A stretch of 64,000 nucleotides of DNA, taken from positions 105,659 to 169,658 of the forward strand of contig NXFV01001733.1 in NCBI GenBank assembly GCA_002803225.1. Reading direction: 5' to 3'. The position numbers and the translations under genes were made by a program. Below, piece by piece: positions 37,742 through 49,214 of the stretch (position 1 is its first letter; the number at the start of each line of letters is the position of its first letter). This DNA is from Gamarada debralockiae (taxonomy: Eukaryota; Ascomycota; Leotiomycetes; Helotiales; Hyphodiscaceae). The notes under the pieces are model-generated. The model worked only from the letters and a program-made list of their open reading frames with translations, was not told the DNA's origin and ran no database searches.

Positions 37742-39844
37742 ATGACGGACAAAATAAATTTCGCGGCCAAGCTCCGTTCGCTTCCCCAGAAAGTCCCAGC
37801 TTTCGCAACGTCTCCCAAACACGACACAATGGACGGCCTCGACGAATTCGAGAAAGCTTTAGCGGAGGAGAAGAAGGCGAGGGAGAAGAGTGAGAAGCAT
37901 CGAAGCAGGGACAAGGACGGGGAGCGCAAACATCGACATCACCACCGGTCAAGCCATCATAGATCCAGATATGATGAGGATAGAGATCGAGATGGTCACA
38001 GACATAAACGATCACGGCATTCGAGAGACGATGAAAGAGACGAGGAACGTTCACATAGGAGCAAGTATTCTAAGACATCCGATCCACATGAAGATCTACC
38101 GCTTCCAGACGACGAAGAGCCCAAGGATGATACCCCTAAACCTACTCGCGATTCTTGGATGACAAGCCCTTCAGCTCTTGATGTCGACTATACGCAAAGA
38201 GGGGCAAAGAAAGTCCAGAAGGCGCCTCCACCAAAGCCTGATTACGATTTGAAGATTCACAGGAACGAGTTAAATCAGCATTTACAAGACCTGGCTGATG
38301 GAAAGAAGCTGGATGACATCGAAGATGAGGAAGCTCAACATGAAGTCTCGTACACATTTGGAGACTCTGGAGCTCAGTGGCGCATGACGAAGCTTAAGGC
38401 TGTCTACAATCTGGCAGAGCAGAGTGGGAGACCGCTGGATGAGATTGCTTTGGAACGATTTGGAGATCTACGAGAGTTTGATGATGCTAGGGAGGAACAG
38501 ATCGAGCTAGGCCGCCGCAAGCTTTATGGAGAGGGATATGTAGGAAAGGAGAAGCCTAGTGGGGAGCTGTTCCAGGAGAGGAAGATGGAAATGGGAATCA
38601 GAAGGAGCCCAATTGTGTCACGTGTAGTCAACGATTCGGAGCTTCCACAAGGGGAGATTATGGAGGAGAAAGCTGCTCTAGCTGTCTCAGAGGCGGTGGA
38701 TCCTACCACTCTAAACCGCATGAAGGCGCAACTTATGAAGGCGAAGCTCAAGAACTCTCCCGATGTCGCAAAGCTCGAAGCCGACTATAACGAAGCTATG
38801 ACCAGCTACTCCAACAATTCGCAACCAGGTGTAGTTGTCTTAGGGAAGATGGAGAACCGAATGTTAGCGGGAACTCGTGGCGAAGTCAAGTCGATTGACA
38901 ACAAGCGAGGTCGAGAAAGGGGCTTGGTCGAGGAAAATGAGGATATGAGCATCGAAGATATGGTTCGAGAGGAGCGGAGGACGAGAGGTCAAGCTGGTGG
39001 TGAAGGTATGAGGGCCGCTGAGCGTATTGCGAAAGATGGAAAGTTCGACGACGATCTCGACTACATGGATGAGAATGCCAACAAACTTGCGAAGCGCGTT
39101 CAGAAGTCGGAGATCAACCTGAAGAATGCCGCCATTAGCGACTTCCAGAAGATGAATCGCATCCTTGATTCATGCCAGCTCTGCTATCAATCCGACAAGA
39201 ACCAACCTCCTGTTGCGCCTATCATTGCTCTGGCGACACGGGTGTACTTGACTCTGCCGACGGAGCCGGAGCTCAGTGAAGGCGGTGCTGTCATAGTGCC
39301 AATCGAGCACAAGACGAATCTTCTGGAGTGCGACGACGATGAGTGGGAGGAGATCAGAAACTTCATGAAATCTCTGACAAGGATGTATCATGATCAAGGG
39401 AGGGATGTTGTGTTCTACGAGAACGCCGCAGCTCCGCATAGAAAGATGCACGCCGCCATGCAAGTTGTTCCCCTACCGTACAGTCTTGGAGAAACAGCAC
39501 CAGCCTTCTTCAAGGAAGCCATCCTTTCCTCCGATGAGGAGTGGACACAACACAAGAAGTTGATAGATACCGCGGCCCGAGCACGAGAAGGGTTAGGGAA
39601 GCTGGCCTTCCGTCGCTCAATCGCCAAGGAGATGCCATACTTCCATGCTTGGTTCTCCATGGACGGTGGATTAGGGCACATCGTCGAAGACTCGCATCGA
39701 TGGCCTAAGGGGGATTTGTTTGCAAGAGAGATTATTGGAGGCATGCTGGATATTGAGCCTGATGTGATAAAGAGGCAGGGACGTTGGAGCCGAGGGGATA
39801 AACGACTGGAAGGATTCAAAAAGCGTTTCAGAAAGTGTGAGTAA
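37742..39844 (+). CDS. CWF19: Spliceosomal CWF19-like protein
   Basis: Late-acting splicing factor related to Cwf19/CWF19L2, an intron-lariat-associated protein in the nucleus. It is a single exon of 700 residues from the first ATG; a second in-frame ATG at 37829 (MDGLDEFEKALAEEKKAREK) matches the usual family start and may be the true one. The N-terminus is rich in R, H, S and D repeats, like SR-type splicing factors. The C-terminal 240 residues carry the two CwfJ modules: a zinc-binding HIT-like part (MNRILDSCQLCYQSDKNQ, AVIVPIEHKTNLLECDDDEW, APHRKMHAAMQVVPLP) and the final module (PYFHAWFSMDGGLGHIVED, LFAREIIGGMLDIEPDVI). No introns are needed. Confidence 0.93.
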   Translation: MTDKINFAAKLRSLPQKVPAFATSPKHDTMDGLDEFEKALAEEKKAREKSEKHRSRDKDGERKHRHHHRSSHHRSRYDEDRDRDGHRHKRSRHSRDDERDEERSHRSKYSKTSDPHEDLPLPDDEEPKDDTPKPTRDSWMTSPSALDVDYTQRGAKKVQKAPPPKPDYDLKIHRNELNQHLQDLADGKKLDDIEDEEAQHEVSYTFGDSGAQWRMTKLKAVYNLAEQSGRPLDEIALERFGDLREFDDAREEQIELGRRKLYGEGYVGKEKPSGELFQERKMEMGIRRSPIVSRVVNDSELPQGEIMEEKAALAVSEAVDPTTLNRMKAQLMKAKLKNSPDVAKLEADYNEAMTSYSNNSQPGVVVLGKMENRMLAGTRGEVKSIDNKRGRERGLVEENEDMSIEDMVREERRTRGQAGGEGMRAAERIAKDGKFDDDLDYMDENANKLAKRVQKSEINLKNAAISDFQKMNRILDSCQLCYQSDKNQPPVAPIIALATRVYLTLPTEPELSEGGAVIVPIEHKTNLLECDDDEWEEIRNFMKSLTRMYHDQGRDVVFYENAAAPHRKMHAAMQVVPLPYSLGETAPAFFKEAILSSDEEWTQHKKLIDTAARAREGLGKLAFRRSIAKEMPYFHAWFSMDGGLGHIVEDSHRWPKGDLFAREIIGGMLDIEPDVIKRQGRWSRGDKRLEGFKKRFRKCE

Positions 39845-42036
39845 ATTTTGGGAATAGTTTATTTCGTATTCCGTGGCATTTCACGAGTTCTGTTCCCGAA
39901 TCCTACTCGGAATGGGAAGCCTTTCGAGTAGAATATCGCCTCGGAACTCGGAAATCCTATCGGCTCTGACCTTTTCCGTTATCACGCATATGCTGACTTC
40001 GAGATTTGCAGTCGACTGGACGAGAGTACTTACGGACGGATAGGTTTCCAATATCTCAATCTTGACCTGTAAGAGCAATTCGGACTCGGGAGGCTTGCTC
40101 GTCTGTCCACCTGGCGCGGCCCGGCTTGCCGGCTGACAACAGGTTTGTCATGTGATTTCAACAAGGAGGTCGAAGCTTAACTCACCTCAATCGCAGAGGG
40201 TATTAGGACAAGTTACTTGTTATGGCCGGGCCGGAGGAAGTTTTGCGCTATTCAAAGAAAGATTAGGGGCGATCAGGGACGTGATGCAAATTCTGCACAT
40301 GTGCATTGTGCGATGAGGCACCCTTAGCTAGCCGAAATATTTCCGATACGAGCACTGCTTTGCATGCAGTACTGCAGTACAAACCAATGAAATAATCCTT
40401 GTTATTTTGAGACTCATGTACTTTTAGCAAACACCCAACTTGTTTCGGCTCGAGAGCCATCTCGTGGTATACGTTATACAAATCGGCGAGCAGTGTTCAG
40501 CTGCAACTTCCCAGAAACGGGTTTCAAAACAGCATAAGCTCAATGTTGATCAATCCTTCAACGGATTGATGGAGCTTCTCGCAATCGAGAAGATGCATGT
40601 ACTTTGATGAAATTAACCGGCATCAAAGCTTGTATCTGCTGAGATCTTTGAAATGTTCACATCAGAATTTTTCATGGAAAGTTTCGAGAGTGATCCGAAT
40701 CTCAAATAATACGGACTTTGAATGAGTGATTATTGGAAGGCATCTCGATATGCATACGGCTCGGGGAGGCCTCGGCCATATCCGGCAGGCCTGGCAGAAG
40801 TATGCATTGATGCTCGTCGTTCATGCCAACCAGAGGTGCAACTACCTATCATGCTGCTTCGAACGTGCTTAACTAATCAGCTTCCAAGCCCTTTTCGTCC
40901 GTCCTTCCTTTCTCGTCGCTAATGTTTGAGATGTTCTTGAAAGGGGAGCTCGTTCTACCTTTGAAATACCTTAGCCTCGAATTATGATTTGAGATGGAAC
41001 TCGCCACAGACGGGTGGTGGCAGCAGGCAGTGTGCTTTTTGTATCTTTTGGGTTTCTTTGTGTATTTTGAGTGATGGGGTATGAAGTGGGCATATGTTTG
41101 ATATTAATTGCTTAGATCTTGTTTCTAAAATAATGCGGGTTTCATGCATCTCACTGGTTCTCATCTGTGAAAGTTAGGGGTTGGGTTGGGGTTGGGGCAA
41201 ATTTCTCGGTGAGACTTGAATGTGTCTAAATAGAAATGAATCCTTCTTTGGCTAAAGCATCAGTAACGTATCATTGGCGAGATTCGTATTAAGGTAGTAA
41301 ATTGACAGCTGAAGGTTCAGCTGCAACTTGATCAGGATGTGTGGTGTGGACTTACCTAGGCCTTAGGGAGGCATACTCAGCTCGAAAATGAAGATACAAA
41401 CTCACCAACATCATTCACCTGTAGAATCAGATCCTCAATAAGATGCACATACAACCCCCCTCGAGCGATGACATAAAACGGCCCTAGATATGCGGAGGCC
41501 TCGCCTGTACTTCCTCCCTGGTGCAAGATCCCGTCGAAGGCACTGTCAGAGAATGTTCCATTTTCATTCCATCGCTTGCCGTAGAAAAAGAAACGAGACC
41601 ATCCGGAAAAAGGGTGGAAGCAACACCGTTTTTTCGTGTGCTGTGTTGAAAGAACTAGCATATTCGTAGTTGTTTTCTTCAAACGAATGATTTTGTCAGT
41701 GATCCCCTCATCCGGCCTCAGCACCATCTATTCTCACCTTTGCGCTGAGTAAATGTTGTCGGCGCTAGTCCGGATTGCGTAAGGTGTGGATATCCTCAGG
41801 CAAAGTCTGCGCTCTCCGAACCAAACTCCACCCAAATCATCAACCACTTTTTCTCGCTCGCGTCTAACGAAGCTCTCTCGCTTCGAAGCCTCGAAGCCGT
41901 GCCATCAGAGGCGATCATATTCATCTCATCAACTGTCCCCTTCAAATTCGATTCACTCTTTTCCCCGCGACAACAGTTCGTTGTTGTCGAGGGTGAGGCC
42001 AACTCACTTCGAAATCTGTCAGCGACCGCGTCAGAA
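39845..42036. promoter_or_regulatory. Long upstream region of the Zn2Cys6 factor gene, with a G-rich tract
   Basis: About 2.2 kb, the longest gap in the second conserved block. It probably holds the extended promoter and 5' leader of the transcription factor gene; regulatory genes often have such leaders. At 41177-41197 there are four G-runs separated by TT. A minus-strand frame at 41377-41727 has no recognisable motif and no extension by splicing. No tRNA or transposon is seen. Confidence 0.45.
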
Positions 42037-44287
42037 ATGGCGCAGCACAACAATCGTAATAGCCCTCACTTATCAACACATCTCCAGAACGGTTCCGCAC
42101 CGCCCTCCCCTTCTATGTCGAACCAGCAGCAACAAGGTGGTCAGTCGCGCCAGCCCGTTAGCTACCCCAGCCCGACCTCATACCCATCGCCATCGATGTC
42201 GAACGCTCAATACAACTACCCTCCTCCCAATAGCCAACAGGTGAACGAACCGTACCGCGCAAGTCCGACTGGCAGTAACGGTTCGATGTCGCTCCCAAGT
42301 ATGCGATCCCTCGATCCTCTTCAGCAACAACAGCAGCATATGGGTTCACCTTTGCCTCATCCTCCTGTCGCGCAAATGGGTGGTGCCTATTATCACAACC
42401 AAGGTCAGACTTTGCCACATCCCTCATACCCCAATGTCACTTCCGATCCGACGGGCGCAAACATGCGATATGCACTTCCTGTCACCGATTCCCGAGTTAT
42501 GAGCGGCGGCAGACATAAGAAGGTGAGCGAAACAGTAATCTCGATCGATCGACCAGCCTCGTATTTTGCTGACACGTTCGTCGCATAGGAAATCAAGCGT
42601 CGTACCAAGACCGGTTGTTTGACTTGCAGAAAGCGCAGAATAAAGGTTAGTTGATGATATTTCGATCGAGTCGATTTTCTTCGGTTTGTTGGATGATGGA
42701 TTGAAGTTGAGGTTCCTCGCGATGGGAGCTTTTCGTCTATATGCAAGCGAATCTACCTAAGTAGGCGAAGGCACATGAGCGAGAAGCTTGCGAAATGCAA
42801 GAGAGACAACCTCGACTCGAGATCTCGTCGTCAAATTCTCCAAACCTCACTTTTCCAATTGAAAAATCTACTAACTCCATCACCAGTGCGACGAACAGCA
42901 CCCTGCCTGCCGAAACTGCCAAAAGTCGAAGCGTGAGTGCTTGGGCTACGATCCCATTTTCAAAACACAGCCAGGTCCGGCAGCAATCCAACCGGCTCCA
43001 AGCTCCGCTCCTTCTCAAGGTCCTCTGTCGGCCACAGCAAACCCTTACGGTAACCAACCTCAAATGCTCGGTGGCTACGGCGCTTCAGCAATGAGTTACG
43101 ATCCAGCTCTCTCCGCGGGCGTCAGCTCTCCCGGCTCGGCCACTCAACAATATGACTACGCTTCCGCAATCGACCCTGCATTGGAGTCTGCTACAGCTCC
43201 TACTACTACTGTGGGCAATCAATTCAACCAATCAACACCAGGTATGCCAAACTTCCGCGATGACCTTAAAAGGGAAATGCAGAGTGCAAGCCCATACTCG
43301 TCTTCTGGCGCGTCCGACACTCCTCACCTTAGAGGGGGCGCTGCACCCTTTGTCTCCCCTTCTGTTGCATTTTTTGCAGAAGACGCGGCTGACGCGACTT
43401 TTCCAGCAAAGCGAACTGTTCATGACCTCCTCGCCATGGGCGGCCCTCCCCCTCCTCCCGCACCCCAAGAGCAAAACCCTACATCGATCGATGAAACCAA
43501 GCACCTCTACTACAGCATCTACGCTCCCGGTCTTGAGAATTTCCTCGAATCGAAGTGGTTCTCTGTCAAGGGTCTCAACAAGTTCCTCGGCGATAAGCCT
43601 TTAATGGACTTGTTCGGCAGTTTATTGGTACAATTCCAGAAGCCCAACACCGATGAAAAGGAGATCCTATACACCAATAGCGTCGAGGCGAGAGTCGTTT
43701 GGGCCCTGGCTTGTAACGTTCAGGCTGGTGCTGCTGAGCTGAACGGCGCAAAGAGCACTGGTCTTGTTCCTCCTACCGATGATCCTGTTGAAGCTGCTCA
43801 CCGTTTGGGCGTCTTCGAAACACTCTTGACTGGCAAAGTCGGAATGCACAATCCTCTTACCCAACCTGTCCCTGGCAGCACCGATCACCACCGACTTCGG
43901 GAGCTCGAGTTCTGGTACACTCTTGCCAATTTCGTCTGCCTCCGAGAAGACGATCCCAACTCCGCAAAAGACATCGATGACACCCTTTCAGCCTTGCGCA
44001 GTCTCCTTGATGGCAGAGAGAATAGAGACGTATTGTACTCTGTTGCAGTCACTCGTGCCCTTGGTCAACGCGTTTCCGACTACACAGCAGCTGATATGCC
44101 ACATCACTTTGACGAAACCGACAACAAGAGCAAGCTCCTCGTCGCCAAGAAGTTCATTACAGATGAAGCTTCTGGTAATGGCACCACCAACGTCATCCGA
44201 CGACTCTGTGAACTAGTCACTCGAACCTGGTCTGCCACCCCCGCGGAAGCTTCAAGCGCCTCACCCGCTCCAAAGGCAGAAGCTTAA
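42037..44287 (+). CDS. Zn(II)2Cys6 fungal transcription factor
   Basis: Sequence-specific nuclear regulator. Exons: 42037-42522, 42589-42645 and 42887-44287, giving 647 residues. The first 160 residues are rich in Q, P, S and N. The binuclear zinc cluster has C172, C175, C182, C189, C192 and C199 (CX2CX6CX6CX2CX6C) and is split by the 241-nt second intron right before the third cysteine. A basic leader (EIKRRTKTG) precedes it, and the cluster is followed by REC-LGYDPIFK, seen in a conserved subgroup of factors. The C-terminal domain (TKHLYYSIYAPGLENFLESK, RLGVFETLLTGKVGMHNPL) resembles the fungal transcription factor effector region. I cannot name the orthologue. The long upstream region suggests complex regulation. 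Confidence 0.92.
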
Positions 44288-45608
44288 GTCAGTCATTTCT
44301 CCGGCGTCATTACACGGTCTCAACGAATTCTCTTTCACGGCGTTGCGTTGCATTGCATTTGCGTAATTCACTCGTGGCATCGAAAAGGGAAATCAGGTTC
44401 TTTCATTCTCACTTGTTCGATTCGTTGGCTTGAAACCCTCACCAAGGGTGTCGCCTTCACAAAAAGAACGTAGTACAACATAGGATTCATTGGAGGGGAG
44501 ATTTCACGCAAGCGCTTGCATTGCAAACTGGTGCAGAATGTAACCTTAGGAATTGGCCAGATAGAGATCGCGGCAGTCTGGCTTTCATTGCTGAACAGGC
44601 TATCCTCGTCTCTTCTCGCTCAGTTCTCTTTTTCATGGATGGCGGAACGACTGAATCTGTACCTCAGCGTTACCTTACCTTACACTACGATCGATCATAA
44701 GATTTCCGGTGCTACATTGCAGATGGGATATATGGCAAGAATGGAAATGAATGGTGGATCGATCAATCAAATGGATCAGAATTTCCTTGTCTGTAGCTCT
44801 AGTCTCTTTTCCCCAGAAATGTTAAGAATAGTCGATGAATCTCCATTTCCTCTCTTTGTTGTGACGTTACGTGAAGTCTGCGCAGAGCCATGGTCATATA
44901 AAGCATTTGGCTGAGTCCCCGGCATTCTCACATGTCTATTGCCATAAAGCGCTCTGCAGAGAGCCACGCAACACCGCTGCAGAATCTTCTGAAAACTCCT
45001 CGGCATCTTCACATCTCTAAATGGGTCCCTGCAGATCGGCAAAGCGGGTTCGAGAGGACGAGATTCGCAAGCAGATCCGAGACGGCCACTTGCTCATGTA
45101 CGTTGCCGCAAAGAACGCATCTTCCTAATCTTCTTGTGCAAATGTCGTAGGCGGATGCGCCCACTGCTCTGTGATCCAGCAACATAGTCCTCCTACCTTC
45201 AATCACTCGGAGGATTTGAAGAATTCTAGTTGGGAGACCGCTTCAGCCTCCGGAAGCCCCACCTCGTTCAATTGCTCAGTACTCTCAGAACGATCTCAAC
45301 TGAAAAAAAAAGAAATTTTCTATCATAGTTCGTCCGACCTCATGAATCTCTACTTTACTTCACTTTATGTTTCAGATCTGGTAATGTCAAACGGAAGTTG
45401 AGGTGTGGAACGAGCCAGCGTTTTATTCGGGGAATCGATCTATTATGTCTTTTGGTTTTCTTCGAGTGTAGAAACAGGCTTACCTCCTCTCTGAGTTCCT
45501 GTGTGAAAGTCTAGCCACCCACCTCCGCCCCTTTCGACTTTCCGCTTCTCATGAGTTAGTCGAACCCCCTTTCCCTTGCGTTTTCTGTCCCTGCTCCATC
45601 TTCGATCA
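44288..45608. other. Intergenic region between convergent Zn2Cys6 factor and dehydrogenase genes
   Basis: About 1.3 kb. The first few hundred bases are likely 3' untranslated sequence of the transcription factor gene. Short frames on both strands lack recognisable features. A run of nine A at 45303-45311 is the only low-complexity tract. Confidence 0.5.
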
Positions 45609-46883
45609 TCACATATCCTTCTGCTCACCCACCGGGCTCTTAAGCTTTCCCGTCTCAATTGCACTCCTCACATTCTCAATGCACCAAATCTCCATTTTAT
45701 TCTGCGTTTCCACACTCCACGTTCCCATGTGCGGCAGTAACATCACATTTGGATTCGCAATCAGTCCAGGATGTACTTTTGGCTCTTCCTCAAAGACGTC
45801 TAAACCGCAAGACGAAACTTGCCCATTGTTTAAGGCGGTCACGAGGGCGTCTTCGTCCATTATTGCGCCTCGGGCGGTGTTGACGATCACGATCCCTTTC
45901 TTCATCTTCTCGAATTCACGGGTGGAGATTATGTGGCGGGTTTGTTTCTGCTCGGCTGTCAACACTTACCTTTTCTACCCCTTTTTGTTCCGTACTTACG
46001 TTGAGAGGAAGGTTCAACGACAACACATCACTCGTCTTCAACAGCTCATCAAAGCTAACGTACTTAGCACCACCACTCAACTCGTTAGATAACTGGCTCC
46101 GGTTATAGTATTGGATCGTCATGCCAAACGCAGCAGCTTTCTTCATCAAGTTTCGTCCAATTCCGCCCATTCCTAAAATACCGAGGACTTTGCCTTGTGG
46201 GTCGTGGCCGAGGGGTGGTGGGGGAGAGCCTTTCCAGTGGCCGCTGCGGAGTGCAAACATTGCTTTGATTCCGTTAGTTCTTACAGTTGCAAAGGGGAAG
46301 ATGGGCGAGGGGAAGCTCACATGCGTTAAAAGCTCTCAGTGCTCCGAGAATAAGAAACATATTCGTATCTGCCGTAGAATCATCTACTGCGGTTGGCACA
46401 TTGGAGACGCGGATATCGTGCGCGGTGCAGGCATGCACGTCGATTTGGTCATATCCCGCTCCTGTTTGTCTCTTATATCAGCCCCCAATCTGCTTCCCAA
46501 TCCTCACACCATATCTCCCAACTGTGCAAAAGGAGCTGCCATACCATTATGAGCAATGAACTTCAAGCTCTTGGGCAAAACAGCAATCAGCTCCTCGTCG
46601 ACCAAGCCTGTGATCGCAACGGATTGGAAGGTTCGATATGCGGCTTTGACCTTGTCGAATGTACCCGCCTTGCACTCCTCTATGAATTCCTCGCGGGAAC
46701 GGGCTTTGGGCTCGATGATTTCGGCGATTGAGGATAGGGAGGACCATTCTTTGTGGGCACTGCATGGAATCAAGTGTCAGTCCATCTGTGTCAAGGCACC
46801 AAAAGTGGAGGGGAATAGAAATTGATAAAGCTGAGAACATACAGCTCGATTTCTCCCAATAGAAGGATCTGTGGCTTGCTCAT
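45609..46883 (-). CDS. D-isomer-specific 2-hydroxyacid dehydrogenase (glyoxylate/hydroxypyruvate reductase-like)
   Basis: NAD(P)H-dependent reductase of 2-oxoacids, likely glyoxylate or hydroxypyruvate. Five exons: 46843-46883, 46545-46759, 46321-46461, 46000-46262 and 45609-45947; 332 residues. The last acceptor must be the CAG at 45948-45950, because it alone gives LNLPLNKQTRHII in frame. The nucleotide-binding loop is GILGMGGIGRN. Catalytic residues typical of the family are visible: R in VNTARGAI, E in VFEEEP, and H in LLPHMGTWS. N-terminal landmarks are AHNGAGYDQIDVHACTARDI and VSNVPTAVDDSTADTNMFLI. The closest named relative is probably yeast GOR1, but substrate preference is not readable. 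Confidence 0.92.
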
Positions 46884-47624
46884 CTTGAGTTACTGGTATT
46901 TTGATTTTGGAGGAGAAGAAGTTTGTATAATCTGTCAAGCTGTTGTTGAAATTGAATTTATAGTGGGGTAGTGAAACTGCCCCGCGTAGATAAGCTCTAG
47001 AGAAATCAATGGACAATCCTATGTTATCTCCGTTCAAAGTGATGCAAGAATCCGCCAGATAAGGGGAGCGGTCGAGATCGGAATTCCTTAGAAATTCTTT
47101 GGAGGTGTATATAAAATTATGTAAAAGTGAGCTGGCATCCATCCCATTTGACGATTTATTTTCTTGGGCGGCTTTGGGCCGTCATGGAGGGGTTAATTCG
47201 GGGTAATGTGCAGAAGGATCGTCACCGCCAGCCGACATTGCTCTGGGTTGCTGCAGAGAGATGGATAATGTAACCCCAAGTGGCTTAGAACGTGTGCGAA
47301 GGGTTTGCTTTCAGTAACTTTCTTAGTGGACGACTCAGGTACGGGGCTTGCATCTTTGGGATAATAGGGTGCGAGATCGGACTGTCAGAGCCTGGGACTG
47401 AGCGGCTTGATATTGCGCCTTCAAGGCACTGTATTGATGAAATCGAGGCCATCAGTTGATCACTCAAGAAACTTGAACAATTGTATCTATGAATGAGCCT
47501 CAGACCCTAGTGGAACCATTCATGACTTTTTCCTTCCGTATTTTGGAGTATAACTCTGCCAGCGCTACCTGGTCTATGCAGTTGCCAACTTCAAAATAAT
47601 CGCTTTTCATTTGATGGAAGTCCT
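46884..47624. promoter_or_regulatory. Intergenic region upstream of the dehydrogenase
   Basis: About 740 bp between two minus-strand genes: the 3' end of TRP4 and the promoter of the dehydrogenase. Only short frames without recognisable sequence are present. Confidence 0.5.
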
Positions 47625-48921
47625 TTAGTTGTTGAAGCTGTTGCTGACTTCCACGAATTGCCTCCACTGCCTCCAAGCCTCACCACTCTCAACAGCCCAT
47701 CTCGCCCGTCTGACACCCTCCTTCCATCTTCCTCCGCCGGGACCTCTCTCCATAATTACTTTTCCATCATCACCAAGTCCCATATCACTCGTATCAGCCT
47801 CACAAACCCCAGAGACCACAAACAACGCAGCTGTATTCATAAGAACAAAGTGAAAGATCGGATCATCCCTTGGGAGCTGATTCTGAAGCAACTTCGTCAA
47901 GATAGCTGCATTCTCATGAGGCTCCTTTCCAGGCGAGACATCTGCCAAAGCATGGGCTGGGAGACCAAAGTCCTTTGCACTAATTGTGAAACTCTCGATA
48001 TCGGTATCGCTGGGTGAGTCTTGGTGAGTCGAGCGGTCGACTAATCTCCAGCAGTAGGTTTTACCTGCGCAGCTGATCTCGTCCAAATCCTCTTCACCAC
48101 ACACAACCATGGCTTTTCGAGCACCGCTCATCTTCAATGCCTCGGCAAAGACAGGACCGATGTCTCTTCTAGCGACTCCTAGAAGACGAGCTTCTATGTT
48201 GCCTTCCACTGGGTTGGTGAGAGGGCCGAGTAAATTGAAGATCGTTCTCCATCCGAGCTCCTTTCGAATAGGGGCAACATATTTCATGCCTGGATGAAAT
48301 ACAGGAGCGAAAAGGAAGGCATAGTTGCTCTTCTCATAGACCTTGGAGATGGTTTCAGGGGTGACTGACATCAAATTTGGCGCGGTAGGCAAGGTTGAAC
48401 TCAGGAGATCTGCTGAGCCTGACTTGGACGTCGAAGCTCGGTTGCCATGCTTGCTTAGAATGAGAAGAGATGAAGCCAGAATGGATGAAGTGGTTGAGAT
48501 GTTGAAAGTGTGATGTGAATCACCTCCCGTGCCCACAATATCGCACTTTGAAAAATCAGCAAAAACCCAAAACCAAATATCACACAAAACTCACAAGACC
48601 TCCTTTATAATCACCCTCCGGTCTTCCTTTCTCCTTAACAACTCGTTCCAATTCCTTCCTGTCAATCTGAGAAGCTGCTGCTCTCATAACCTCTGCACAT
48701 TTTGCAATGACATCTGCTCTCCGATCCCATCCCGTAAAATGCAAACATGTGAGCAGAGCACCAGTTTGAACGGGAGACAATTGATCTGTGAAGATATGTG
48801 AAATTGCTAAAGCAATCTCTTCTGCTGTGACATTGTTCTCGCCTGGTGAGGGCCACAATCTTCTGAGTAGTGGTGTAATGGAGATGTGTTGGGGAGCACT
48901 TGGCTCAATTCCTTGAGCCAT
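47625..48921 (-). CDS. TRP4: Anthranilate phosphoribosyltransferase
   Basis: Transfers a phosphoribosyl group to anthranilate, the second step of tryptophan synthesis after chorismate. Exons: 48595-48921 and 47625-48545 (GTGAGT donor, CTGAT branch, AAAG acceptor), giving 415 residues. The N-terminal helical domain (NNVTAEEIALAISHIFTDQL) precedes the PRPP-binding loop GTGGDSHHTFNIST, beginning at residue 114. Next comes KHGNRASTSKSGSADLL, starting at 141, which binds substrate. The intron falls just before CDIVGTGGD. A longer spacer (CAGKTYCWRLVDRSTHQDSP) sits in the C-terminal half, as in fungal enzymes. It is divergent from the uL10m gene. Confidence 0.96.
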
Positions 48922-49214
48922 GGTATTTTAGATCGAATTGAACCCAATTGAAGGTTTTCAGAAGGATTCTGAAAAGAATATGTGTTTCTTCTGAGTCACC
49001 AGAGCTGTTTAAATGTTGACTCAGGCTCGCGTTTACACCTCTATAAGGCCGAAACTTAAAAAATGGCGCTAGTCCGCTTTAGAACTTTTCGAGCTCGTCC
49101 TTCATACCCAACCTGTCTCTAGACTCACTCTACAAAGCATTCTAACAAGTGAGAATACCCAATTGCATTGCCGCCCTACACCCACCTGGTCAATTGCTAA
49201 CAAGTGTCCCCAGA
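48922..49214. promoter_or_regulatory. Shared promoter of TRP4 and uL10m, with a 5'UTR intron
   Basis: A 293-bp interval between divergent genes. On the uL10m side an intron is likely from 49149 (GTGAGA) to 49213 (CCCCAG), with a GCTAAC branch site; it ends one base before the ATG at 49215. Confidence 0.5.

Noticed and set aside
41377..41727. 116-codon minus-strand frame in the upstream region of the Zn2Cys6 gene
   Set aside because: No recognisable motif, and downstream sequence offers no continuation by splicing; most likely chance.
49149..49214. N-terminal extension of uL10m from a GTG
   Set aside because: It coincides with a probable leader intron and would place extra residues before a good presequence.
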